A DNA stretch of 64,000 bases, taken from assembly GCA_033283165.1 (NCBI GenBank), contig JAWMQL010000001.1:930001-994000 (forward strand), given 5' to 3'. Source of the DNA: JAWMQL01 sp033283165 (GTDB lineage: Bacteria; Pseudomonadota; Gammaproteobacteria; Pseudomonadales; Halieaceae). The position numbers and the translations under genes were made by a program. The notes under the pieces were generated by a model. That model worked only from the letters and a program-made list of their open reading frames with translations. It ran no database searches and was not told the DNA's origin. Below, piece after piece: positions 25,425 to 33,065 of the stretch. How positions within the stretch are numbered: the first letter of the stretch is position 1; each line of letters starts with the position of its first letter.

Positions 25425-25484
25425 TACCACCCGCTCACTCCTGCTGTCCGGCGGCAGGTGCTGGTGGCCACGGAGAGTTTCAAT

Positions 25485-25997
25485 ATGCCCTATAAACTGG
25501 CCCGCCCCGCCGCTGACTTTGACGCCGGCAGCGGGCTACTGGTGCTGGAACATTTCCAGATGGCCTATGCCACCAATGATATCGAGCAGGCCGGGGAGCT
25601 ATTTCGCAAGCGGCTGGGGATTCGCGAATTCACCAGACTCGAGGGAAAAACAAAGGGTGGTGGCTTCATCCGCGCGGACTTCGCCTGGGTCGGCACGCTG
25701 ATGTACGAGCTGATCCAGGCCGAGGGGCCAGGATCGGAGATTTTTTCGGGGAACCTGCCCGCGACGGACGATTTCGTTATCAAGCACCACCACCTGGGCT
25801 TCCTGGTGCAAAACCGTGAGCAGTGGGATTCGCTGCAGGCCAATGCGGTGCAGAACCAGTGGGAGATCGTATCGCAAGGCAGTAATCCCCTGGTGGACGT
25901 CTGCTTTGTCGAGGTACCGGAGTGCGGCCACTACCTAGAGTATCTTTTCGCCACGCCCGCCGGTCTGGAGTTCTTTGACAATGTAAGCAGGACCTGA
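25485..25997 (+). CDS. VOC (glyoxalase/dioxygenase) superfamily protein
   Basis: 170 residues from ATG 25485 (GGAG 8-10 nt upstream; a GTG at 25458 is also in frame). FQMAYATNDIEQAGELFRKRLGI is the first VOC beta-alpha-beta module, and HHHLGFLVQNREQWDSLQ starts the second with metal-type His; EVPECGHYLEYLFA gives the terminal Glu. This is the single-domain-pair VOC fold, which covers isomerases, lyases and extradiol dioxygenases. The reaction is not readable. It is 60 bp after the amidohydrolase. Confidence 0.85.
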   Translation: MPYKLARPAADFDAGSGLLVLEHFQMAYATNDIEQAGELFRKRLGIREFTRLEGKTKGGGFIRADFAWVGTLMYELIQAEGPGSEIFSGNLPATDDFVIKHHHLGFLVQNREQWDSLQANAVQNQWEIVSQGSNPLVDVCFVEVPECGHYLEYLFATPAGLEFFDNVSRT

Positions 25998-26025
25998 GAG
26001 GTGTTTAAGCTCTTGCGAGGAATCC

Positions 26026-26060
26026 TGTGATTCATTCAGTCACAAAGAGCGCTATATAAT
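26026..26060 (+). promoter_or_regulatory. Possible internal promoter before the EthD gene
   Basis: A perfect TATAAT at 26055-26060, 23 bp before the GTG start, is preceded by an inverted repeat TGTGA (26026-26030) and TCACA (26040-26044). No good -35 is visible at 17 bp. The repeat could be a regulator site. The 9-bp spacing does not fit CRP. Confidence 0.35.
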
Positions 26061-26082
26061 TACTGCTGATCGAGGCTGCACC

Positions 26083-26517
26083 GTGTTCAAACAAATCTGT
26101 TTTTTCCGCAAGCACCCGGATATGTCCATGGACGAGTTCATGGACTATTACGAGAACCAGCACTCGCAGTTATCCAAACGGCAGGGCCGCGCGCCCTCCA
26201 TTCCCAACGCGGTCCGCTATGTGCGCCGTTACCTCAAACCGGAAAAAAACCCCGTCACTGGCGAGGTGCACGATCCGGGCTACGACTGCATCATGGAGAT
26301 CTGGTGGAACAGCCGGGAAGACTTCGAGAATTCACAAAAGATCATCGCATCCCCCGACCGCATCGACGCGGTGAAAGAGGACGAGACGAAACTGTTCGCC
26401 AGCCACGCGAACCCGGTCTGCTCCGTGGTCGAATACGATTCACCCATGGGCCCCAACGGTGAAATGACCCGCGTCGAGCTGACCTATAGCGATGAAGCCC
26501 GCCGGCCTGTTGACTGA
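26083..26517 (+). CDS. EthD domain-containing protein
   Basis: 144 residues from a GTG. The dimeric ferredoxin-like EthD pattern is visible: FKQICFFRKHPDMSMDEFMDYYENQHSQL, then NAVRYVRRYLKP, and DCIMEIWWNSREDFE. EthD-type proteins act as small helper enzymes (reductase, isomerase or dehydratase-like) in degradation pathways. The exact reaction is unknown. It sits between VOC and the nitroreductase in the cluster and is preceded by a possible internal promoter. Confidence 0.88.
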   Translation: MFKQICFFRKHPDMSMDEFMDYYENQHSQLSKRQGRAPSIPNAVRYVRRYLKPEKNPVTGEVHDPGYDCIMEIWWNSREDFENSQKIIASPDRIDAVKEDETKLFASHANPVCSVVEYDSPMGPNGEMTRVELTYSDEARRPVD

Positions 26518-26531
26518 AGGAGGAGAAATCC

Positions 26532-27047
26532 ATGAGCGATGAATCATCCGCCGCCATCCGGGAGGACAGGCGTGACTGGGTAACCGAGCACCGGGAATCC
26601 TATCTCAGGTCCGGCGGCGTCGAGGGCCATATCATGGATATCACCGCGGTTGGGGGCCGCTACTTTGCCACACACTGCCTGATCAAATACCGGGGCCGCA
26701 ACAGCGGCAAGACCTTCATCACGCCCCTGACCTACGCCGATATTGGCGGTGAAGTGGTCATCTGCGGCTCCAAGGGGGGGGCAGATCATCACCCGGAATG
26801 GTATCTCAATATTCTCGAGAGTGCGGAAATCGAGTTCCAGATTGCCACCCAGGCGTTCCGCGCTACCTGGCGCGAGCCGGAAGGCGAGGAGCGCGAAAAA
26901 GTCTGGGCCTTCTTTATCGACTGCCACCCCTTCTACGCCGACTACCAGGCATCCACCGAACGGATTCTGCCACTGGTCATGATGAGCGCGGTAGCGCCGG
27001 TGCCGGTATTCCGGGAATCCGACGCCACCGGTGTCCGGCAATTCTGA
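26532..27047 (+). CDS. Deazaflavin-dependent nitroreductase-like (DDN) family oxidoreductase
   Basis: 171 residues of the split-barrel F420/FMN fold. HCLIKYRGRNSGKTFITPLTY and VVICGSKGGADHHPEWYLNI are the DDN signatures (RxSGK-like loop and the GG..HPxWYxN motif). The family uses reduced F420 in actinobacteria, while proteobacterial members are less studied. AAGGAGGAG lies 7-12 nt upstream of the ATG. The 14-bp gap to EthD indicates one transcript. Confidence 0.88.
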   Translation: MSDESSAAIREDRRDWVTEHRESYLRSGGVEGHIMDITAVGGRYFATHCLIKYRGRNSGKTFITPLTYADIGGEVVICGSKGGADHHPEWYLNILESAEIEFQIATQAFRATWREPEGEEREKVWAFFIDCHPFYADYQASTERILPLVMMSAVAPVPVFRESDATGVRQF

Positions 27048-27278
27048 GCCGTGGTCAAAAACGCTGATCCTGGTAAACACCAACACATCGGGCAGGCGCC
27101 TCGCAAATCTCAAATCCAGGTGAGAGACCTTCATCGCTTGCGCAGCGCGGTACCCGAGACCGACGCTTAGCGGAAGAATCGAGCCCGACCCGACAGCAAA
27201 TCACTATTGAACAGTTGTGTTGATTACCGCAACGATTTACTATCGTAGGCAATGGCGAACCGCGCAGGAGAGCATGAC

Positions 27279-28019
27279 ATGTCACTGGAAGGAAAAATCG
27301 CGGTGGTTACCGGCGGTGCGCGCGGACTGGGCCGGGCCATCGCCCTCAGGTTGGCCGAGGACGGCGCCGCGGTGTCGGTGTGGGATCTGCGCCAGGACGG
27401 CGCGGAGGAAACGGCGGCCATGATCCGAGACGCCGGGGGGCGGGCTATTGCCTGCGCCGGCGACGCCTCCGCGGCAGCGGATATCGCCAGTGCGGTGCAG
27501 CGCACCCGGGGCGAACTGGGGCCCATTTCGATCCTGGTGAACAATGCGGCCCTGTCGCCTTTCGCGGCCTTTGCCGAGATTACCGAGGAAGTCTGGGACC
27601 GCCTGATGGCGATCAACCTGAAGGGTCCGTTTCTCTGCGCCCAGGCCATCGTCCCCGACATGCTGGCATCGGGCTGGGGCAGAATCATCAACATCGCGTC
27701 TTCTGCCGCCCAGACCGGGAGCAGCACCGGCGTGCACTACGGTGCCTCCAAGGGTGGCGTGCTGGGCCTGACCAAGTGTATGGCCATCGAGTTTGCCACC
27801 ACCGGCATTACCGTGAACGCCGTGCCGCCGGGCTTCGTCGACACGGAAGGTCTGCAGGAGTCGCCCGTGGACGTGGAAGCCTATGCGCCGACCACACCAA
27901 TGAAGCGCCCTGGACAGCCCCGCAACATCGCCGCGGCGGTCGCTTTTCTCGCGTCAGAGGACGCGGACTACATTACCGGCCACACACTCGGTGTGAATGG
28001 CGGTCGCTACTGCAACTAG
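27279..28019 (+). CDS. SDR family NAD(P)-dependent oxidoreductase
   Basis: 246 residues from the ATG at 27279 (CAGGAG 9-14 nt upstream). VVTGGARGLGRAIAL is the nucleotide-binding motif; NNAALSPFA, INIASSAAQTG and YGASKGGVLGLTK give the Asn, Ser and Tyr/Lys catalytic residues. A classical SDR oxidising or reducing an alcohol/ketone. It starts 231 bp after the DDN gene in a gap where no gene was found, so it may have its own promoter. Next is the Rieske oxygenase, 29 bp on. Confidence 0.92.
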   Translation: MSLEGKIAVVTGGARGLGRAIALRLAEDGAAVSVWDLRQDGAEETAAMIRDAGGRAIACAGDASAAADIASAVQRTRGELGPISILVNNAALSPFAAFAEITEEVWDRLMAINLKGPFLCAQAIVPDMLASGWGRIINIASSAAQTGSSTGVHYGASKGGVLGLTKCMAIEFATTGITVNAVPPGFVDTEGLQESPVDVEAYAPTTPMKRPGQPRNIAAAVAFLASEDADYITGHTLGVNGGRYCN

Positions 28020-28048
28020 CAATAACCGGAATCAAAGTGGAGTAAATC

Positions 28049-29473
28049 GTGAACAAGCCAAATCCGAAATCCAACGTCGAACAGCTATCCCGATCCGGCA
28101 AGTCCGGCTCAGACTGGCCACCCGGTTGGCACACCCTTGACGGCGGCATACGCGTCGGTCGCTATATCGACCCGGAATTCCTGCAACTGGAGTTCGACAG
28201 GTTGTGGCCCCGGGTATGGCAGGTGGCAGCGCGAGTCGACGCCATCCCGGAAATCAACGATTTCACCACCTACGATATCGGCGACCAGTCGGCCTTCCTG
28301 GTGCGGACCGGGGAGGATACGGTGAAGGCCTACCACAATGTGTGCCCCCACCGCGGCACCGCGCTGGCCGAGGGCTCTGGCAGCTTCGAGCACGGCAACA
28401 TCATCTGCCCGTTTCACGGCTGGCGCTGGAACACCGAGGGGGCGAACCAGTACGTGCTGGCGCGGGAGGAGTTCCATGGCGGCAAACTCTGTGACGCCGA
28501 CGTGGCGCTCAAGAACCTGCACTGTGAGGTGTACGCCGGTTTCGTCTTCATCAATTTCGACCCGGACTGCATTCCCTTCGAAGACTATATCGCGCCGGTT
28601 CGCCCGTTCCTGGACGGCCTGAATATCAAGGAGATGCGGCACTACTGGTGGAAATCGATTCCCATTCCGGCCAACTGGAAGGTCGCGCAGGAAGCCTTCT
28701 TTGAAACCTATCACGTGCCGGCGACCCACCCCCAGCTGGAGACCCTCGCCGCCGATTTCATTTACAGCGAGGAGATGGGAGAGGAATACGCTGACTTCTC
28801 CCATCACAGCGTCGATTACGAGACCTTCGAGCACGGCCACGGACGGTTCTTTGCCGGCGCCAACACCCCCATGCAGGGCAAGGTAAAAGGCGGCGTCGAG
28901 GCGGACCCGGTGGAAGCCATGGCCGCCCGGCTGCAGTTGCTGGTGGACGGTATGGACGCGCAGGTATTGCAGGCCGATGTCGACCTGTTGAAGACCCTGA
29001 GGGGCAAACCGATCCCCGAGGGTTCGAGCCTTGGCGCGGAATACATCCGGGTGTTGTACGAGGACGCGGCGGCCAAGCAACGCCCGATGCCTGAACCGAC
29101 GCCAGAGACCCTGGGCATGTGGGGTGGTGAAGTCTATATCTTTCCCAATGTGATGATCCTGCCACAAGCGGGCAATGCGATGATTTACCGTGTGCGCCCG
29201 GATGCCACCGACCCCGACCGCTGCACCTTCGAAATCTTTTCCACCCGGACGCTACCGGCAGCCGCCGAGCGCGAACGCGCCGAGGTCGTTCCGGTGACCG
29301 ACCTGGAGGACCCCGAACAGGTGTACCAGATCCCGCGCCAGGATCTCGGCAACCTGAGGCGCATCCAGAAGGGGCTCCACTCCCGCGCTATCAAGCAGAT
29401 CTGGCTCGCAAGCCATCACGAGAAAATCATCCTCGGCATGCACCGGGAACTGGACCGCTACCTCGAAAGCTGA
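28049..29473 (+). CDS. Rieske 2Fe-2S aromatic-ring-hydroxylating oxygenase alpha subunit
   Basis: 474 residues. The Rieske cluster is VCPHRGTALAEG (Cys99, His101) and ICPFHGWRWN (Cys120, His123). The catalytic domain has NWKVAQEAFFETYHVPATHPQ with mononuclear iron His222 and His227. The helix before them has Glu and Gln where many dioxygenases show Asp or Asn. No beta subunit, ferredoxin or reductase is adjacent, so it is either a homotrimeric type or uses electron-transfer genes elsewhere. GTG start with GGAGT upstream. The substrate is unknown. Confidence 0.93.
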   Translation: MNKPNPKSNVEQLSRSGKSGSDWPPGWHTLDGGIRVGRYIDPEFLQLEFDRLWPRVWQVAARVDAIPEINDFTTYDIGDQSAFLVRTGEDTVKAYHNVCPHRGTALAEGSGSFEHGNIICPFHGWRWNTEGANQYVLAREEFHGGKLCDADVALKNLHCEVYAGFVFINFDPDCIPFEDYIAPVRPFLDGLNIKEMRHYWWKSIPIPANWKVAQEAFFETYHVPATHPQLETLAADFIYSEEMGEEYADFSHHSVDYETFEHGHGRFFAGANTPMQGKVKGGVEADPVEAMAARLQLLVDGMDAQVLQADVDLLKTLRGKPIPEGSSLGAEYIRVLYEDAAAKQRPMPEPTPETLGMWGGEVYIFPNVMILPQAGNAMIYRVRPDATDPDRCTFEIFSTRTLPAAAERERAEVVPVTDLEDPEQVYQIPRQDLGNLRRIQKGLHSRAIKQIWLASHHEKIILGMHRELDRYLES

Positions 29474-29483
29474 TCGCCCATCC

Positions 29484-29560
29484 TCGTCATCCCCGCGAAA
29501 GCGGGGATCCAGCAATTGCAGTACGGACCCGGTGGATTCCCGCCTGCGCGGGAATGACGA
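29484..29560. repeat. Extragenic palindromic repeat pair
   Basis: Two hairpin-forming units in inverted arrangement: TCGTCATCCCCGCG with GCGGGGATCC (about 29484-29510), and GGATTCCCGC with CGCGGGAATGACGA (about 29534-29560). This is the widespread CGTCATTCCCGCG-type proteobacterial repeat. It lies between the convergent Rieske and IclR genes and may also end transcription from both sides. Confidence 0.8.
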
Positions 29561-29582
29561 GAGCGCGTAATGACGGGGCTGG

Positions 29583-30326
29583 CTAGGTCGTGTTGGCGGC
29601 AGCCAGGTAGCGGCTGACGGCCTCGCTCAGCAGTGCGCCGATCGCTTCCACCCTGCCCTCCACGCGGGAGACCGGAGCGCCCAGCGCAATCGCATTGCGC
29701 CGGCTGCCAAGGGGAAAAGGTACCGCGACACCCGCCACCCCGGGAGCGTAAATGCCCATGTTCACATACCAGCCGCTCGCGGCGCTGTCCTCGATATCGC
29801 GCTCTACCGCCTCGGCGGACATGAAGGTGTCCTTTTCATAGGGCTGGTAGGTAATGCGGCTGAGCACGGCGGCGCGCTCGGCCGGCGCATACTGCGCCAG
29901 TATCGCGCGCCCGGCAGCGGTCACATGAATCGGTAGACGCTGGCCAATATTGGCGATGAAGCGGATGTCCGCGGAAGACTCCACCACGTCGAGAAACACC
30001 ACGTTGACACCCTCCGGCGCCGCCAGAAACAGTGTTTCACCCGTTGCCCGGCTCAGGTCCACCAGCAACTCGTGTACCGAGACAGGAAGCGGCTGAGCGG
30101 CGGAGAACTCGTTGGCCAACTCGAGCCAGCGCTGGGTGGGGTAATAGCCGCCGCGCGCCACCGGCTGGTACAGATAGCCCTCCTCTACCATGGTCGACAC
30201 CATGTTGAACACGCTGGAGCGCGGCCAGCCGCACTCGTCCACGATGTCCCGGACCGACAGCGGCCGTTTAGCCCGCGCAAAGAACGCCATGAGACTGAAC
30301 AGGTTGGAGATCTGCTTGACACGCAC
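29583..30326 (-). CDS. IclR family transcriptional regulator
   Basis: 247 residues from a GTG with GGGAG 8-12 nt upstream. N-terminal winged helix: LFSLMAFFARAKRPLSVRDIV and CGWPRSSVFNMVSTMVEEGYL. The effector domain (about 85-240) has GETLFLAAPEGVNVVFLDVVE and HVTAAGRAILAQ. The TAAGRA-like stretch and GIYAPGVAGVAVPFP are standard. It is divergent from the UGSC unit and an 18-bp palindrome lies between, so it most likely controls that unit. Confidence 0.92.
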   Translation of the reverse strand: MRVKQISNLFSLMAFFARAKRPLSVRDIVDECGWPRSSVFNMVSTMVEEGYLYQPVARGGYYPTQRWLELANEFSAAQPLPVSVHELLVDLSRATGETLFLAAPEGVNVVFLDVVESSADIRFIANIGQRLPIHVTAAGRAILAQYAPAERAAVLSRITYQPYEKDTFMSAEAVERDIEDSAASGWYVNMGIYAPGVAGVAVPFPLGSRRNAIALGAPVSRVEGRVEAIGALLSEAVSRYLAAANTT

Positions 30327-30374
30327 GGTCCCGACTCCCTATATTCAGTACTTATCCAAAATAATGTTTTTAAT

Positions 30375-30392
30375 AGTCCAACATATTGGACT
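30375..30392. promoter_or_regulatory. Probable IclR-family operator
   Basis: AGTCCAACATATTGGACT is a perfect 18-bp palindrome with 7-bp arms and a 4-bp centre. It lies 49 bp upstream of the IclR start and 81 bp upstream of the UGSC gene start, in AT-rich sequence. IclR-type regulators bind such TCCA...TGGA palindromes. Confidence 0.6.
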
Positions 30393-30473
30393 TTAGATCA
30401 AGACGAAATCCGCTACGTTCATCACGCGAGGCGACCGCGGTAAACCGGCGCCCCGCCTCAAGGAGGTATCCCC

Positions 30474-31040
30474 ATGGCCATCGGTAACGTGCTCGACCCC
30501 ACCGCCCTGCGCAATGACGACATCACGTCACCCGGCCCCGATGCGGGCCCTCTGTCGGGCAAGATCGTCGGCTTCCGGTTGGACGAAATCTGGCGTTCCT
30601 GGGACTGGGTCACCGAACTCTGGGCGGAGACTTTTCGCGCGGCCGGTGCCGAGGTCATATGCTGGCGTTCATCCCAGGGCCGCACCGGGGTGGAAGGAGA
30701 CCGCGTGGCAAAATCGCTGCAGGACTTTCTCGAGGCTATCGATATCGCGGTGATTGGCCTCGCCAACTGCGGTTCCTGCACGGGCTGGACCATACACGAT
30801 GCCTTGGCCGCAGCGGACAAGGGCCTGCCCACGGTCGCAGTATGTACTCAAAACTTTCAGGAACTGGCACACAACCTGGCCCAGCGCGGCGGGCGTTCCG
30901 GCCTGCGCATCCATACCCTGCCCTATCCCCTGAATGAAAAGCTGAAAGAAGAGGTGGACGCCGTGGCCGTGGATCATCTGCCCGGCATAATGGAAACGCT
31001 CGGGGCCAGACTGGCCGTGACCGAGGAGGCTTCCGCATGA
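30474..31040 (+). CDS. UGSC-family protein, cysteine form (CGSC motif)
   Basis: 188 residues with a strong AGGAGG 9-14 nt upstream. The family was named for a selenocysteine motif UGSC. Here the motif is LANCGSCTGW, Cys99-Gly-Ser-Cys102, and codon 99 is TGC, so this is the Cys homologue and no recoding is needed. Family members have a nucleotide- or thiol-redox-like alpha/beta core: GKIVGFRLDEIWRSWDW, AGAEVICWRSSQGRTG, VAVCTQNFQELAHNLAQ. The function is not established. It is first in a unit with the coupled gene at 31037 and a TauD gene. Confidence 0.85.
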   Translation: MAIGNVLDPTALRNDDITSPGPDAGPLSGKIVGFRLDEIWRSWDWVTELWAETFRAAGAEVICWRSSQGRTGVEGDRVAKSLQDFLEAIDIAVIGLANCGSCTGWTIHDALAAADKGLPTVAVCTQNFQELAHNLAQRGGRSGLRIHTLPYPLNEKLKEEVDAVAVDHLPGIMETLGARLAVTEEASA

Positions 31041-32179
31041 GCATCACCCAGGTCACTGAAACCGGAACCGGCTCGCCCGCGATTTCCGACCTGCGCGACT
31101 GCGGCCCGGAGGGTTGCGATCTCGACTGGTTGTCGAGCAAGCGGGTGAGCACGGAAATTGACGATGTGATGTCGTTTACCGCCTTCGCCATGGCGCAGGG
31201 CTGGGGAGACGGTCTGCCTCTCATTCCGCCGACGGAGGCCCGCGTGCGCGCTTTTCTCGCCGGCTCCCACCGCTTCCCCGACGAGGTAATCTGTACCCTG
31301 CCCCCGCTGAACGCCGAGTGCACCGTGGAGAAGATCACCATCAACGCGGTGATGGCGGGTGCCCAACCGGAATCCCTGCCCCTGATCATCGCGGCCCTGG
31401 AAGCCATGGCCGATCCAGACTTCGAACTGTTCGGGCAGAACGCCACCACCGCACCGGTGGTGCCGTTGACGCTGGTGAACGGCGCGATCCGCGACCAGTT
31501 GTTCATCCCCTACCAGCACGGCTGCCTGGGCGGCGTTGCGACCCCGGCGCTCGCCATTGGCCGGGCCATTCGCCTGATCATGAAAAACCTTGCAGGCCAG
31601 GTCATCGGCCTTACCTCCCAGAGCACCTTCGGCACGCCGGGACGCGTTTCCGGCATCCTGTTTGGCGAATGGGAAGAAAAGTCCCCGTGGGCCCCACTGG
31701 CGGAGCGCCGTGGCGTCAGCGGCGACGCGGTGACCGTGTTCGGCGCCATGGGCACCATGAACATCCTCGACACGACCTCGCAGTCGGGACTCGAGTTCCT
31801 GGAAATGATCGGCAAGTCCCTGGGCTATCCGGGGGCCAATGGCTTCAGCCCCGCCATGCCCTATGCCGAGATACTGGTGGTCATCAACCCGGTGTGGGCG
31901 GAGATCATTCACCGCGACGTATCACGCCTGGAAGACGTGCAGCAGCTGCTCTGGACCTTCTCCAGCCTGGACGCCGACTACCTGACGCCGAAACACCGTG
32001 AGCAGTTGGACAACCAGGGCCGGGTCAGGGACGGACGGGTTTACCTCGCCACCCGACCAGAGGACGTCTATGTCGCCTGTTGCGGCGGGACCGGTGGATT
32101 GCATGCAACCGGCTTCCACAGCTTCGGCACCTGCCTGGCCCAGACCCGCGCCATTCTTCCCGGGCCGGAACGGGCTTGA
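31037..32179 (+). CDS. Conserved protein coupled to the UGSC gene, function unknown
   Basis: 380 residues whose ATG overlaps the UGSC stop by 4 bp. No signal peptide or membrane helix. AMAQGWGDGLPLIPPTEARV, TVEKITINAVMAGAQPESLP, YQHGCLGG and GPEGCDLDW appear near the start, and DVYVACCGGTGGLHATGF gives a vicinal Cys348-Cys349 pair. The GWGDGLPLIPPT and VEKITINAVMAG stretches are regular features of a family found next to UGSC proteins. Its reaction is unknown. The coupling argues for a heteromeric complex. Confidence 0.75.
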   Translation: MSITQVTETGTGSPAISDLRDCGPEGCDLDWLSSKRVSTEIDDVMSFTAFAMAQGWGDGLPLIPPTEARVRAFLAGSHRFPDEVICTLPPLNAECTVEKITINAVMAGAQPESLPLIIAALEAMADPDFELFGQNATTAPVVPLTLVNGAIRDQLFIPYQHGCLGGVATPALAIGRAIRLIMKNLAGQVIGLTSQSTFGTPGRVSGILFGEWEEKSPWAPLAERRGVSGDAVTVFGAMGTMNILDTTSQSGLEFLEMIGKSLGYPGANGFSPAMPYAEILVVINPVWAEIIHRDVSRLEDVQQLLWTFSSLDADYLTPKHREQLDNQGRVRDGRVYLATRPEDVYVACCGGTGGLHATGFHSFGTCLAQTRAILPGPERA

Positions 32180-32219
32180 ATCCCCGTCGGGGCCGTTGCA
32201 ATGATCGAGGCAGGAATCG

Positions 32220-33065
32220 ATGAGCGAAATTAAATTTGAACCGATTACAACTGAACTGGGCGCCATGGTTACGGTTGCGGCGGAAGCTATCCTGGCGCCG
32301 GGCATCCCGGAAGCGATCTATCGCGCGCTGGAGCAATTCGGCGTACTGGTGTTTCCGCAGATCGGACTCAACGACGAACAACTCGTCGCACTCACCAAGG
32401 CGATGGGCGATATGGAACCGGCTAAAGTCACCGCGGACGGTTCAGGGCCGGCTGCCATGGGTATCTATCGCATCGCGCTGGACAAACAGGACAGGAGCCA
32501 GCGCGAATACGTCGAAGGCAACAACTACTGGCACATGGATGGCACCTCCTACCAGGTCCCCGGTAAGGCCACCCTGTTGAAGTGTGAAACACCGCCCGCT
32601 GAGGGCGGCGATACGGAGTTCGCGCACCTTTACAGCGCATACGAGGCCCTGTCGGCGGAAAAAAAGGAACAACTGGAAGGCTTGCGTGTGGTTCACTGCC
32701 TGGAGGGCGTCGGTCGCAAGATGAATCCACACCCATCGCAGGAAGACCTGGCGCGCTGGGATTCCGTATTCCCGCCCACCGAACACCCGCTGGTCTGGCA
32801 TCAGCGCGGTGGACGCACTTCCCTGCTGATTGGGTCCACCGCGAGGAATATCCTGGCAGACAATGGCGAGGCGGATGCCAGACTGCTGCAGGAATTACTC
32901 GAGTGGTGCACGGGAGACCGCTTTACCTATCGCCACAAATGGCAGCAGGGGGATCTGGTGATCTTCCATAACCCCGGCCTGTTGCATCGTTCCCATCCCT
33001 ATACAGAGGGTGCGGGACGAGTCATGCACCGCACCACCATCAGGGGTACGGAAGCCATTGCCTAA
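32220..33065 (+). CDS. TauD/TfdA family 2-oxoglutarate-dependent dioxygenase
   Basis: 281 residues. Iron ligands: YWHMDGTSYQVPG (His105, Asp107) and NPGLLHRSHPY (His256). The Arg that binds 2-oxoglutarate is in RVMHRTTIRG. These enzymes hydroxylate the carbon next to a heteroatom group and release taurine, sulfonate, phenoxy or similar leaving groups. The substrate is unknown. It follows the UGSC pair by 40 bp and ends with a 3-bp convergent overlap with the fructuronate reductase gene. Confidence 0.92.
   Translation: MSEIKFEPITTELGAMVTVAAEAILAPGIPEAIYRALEQFGVLVFPQIGLNDEQLVALTKAMGDMEPAKVTADGSGPAAMGIYRIALDKQDRSQREYVEGNNYWHMDGTSYQVPGKATLLKCETPPAEGGDTEFAHLYSAYEALSAEKKEQLEGLRVVHCLEGVGRKMNPHPSQEDLARWDSVFPPTEHPLVWHQRGGRTSLLIGSTARNILADNGEADARLLQELLEWCTGDRFTYRHKWQQGDLVIFHNPGLLHRSHPYTEGAGRVMHRTTIRGTEAIA

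Noticed and set aside
26026..26044. CRP binding site
   Set aside because: The arms TGTGA and TCACA are spaced by 9 bp instead of 6.
30768..30779. Selenocysteine at the UGSC motif
   Set aside because: The first codon of the motif is TGC, not TGA, so it is the Cys form.
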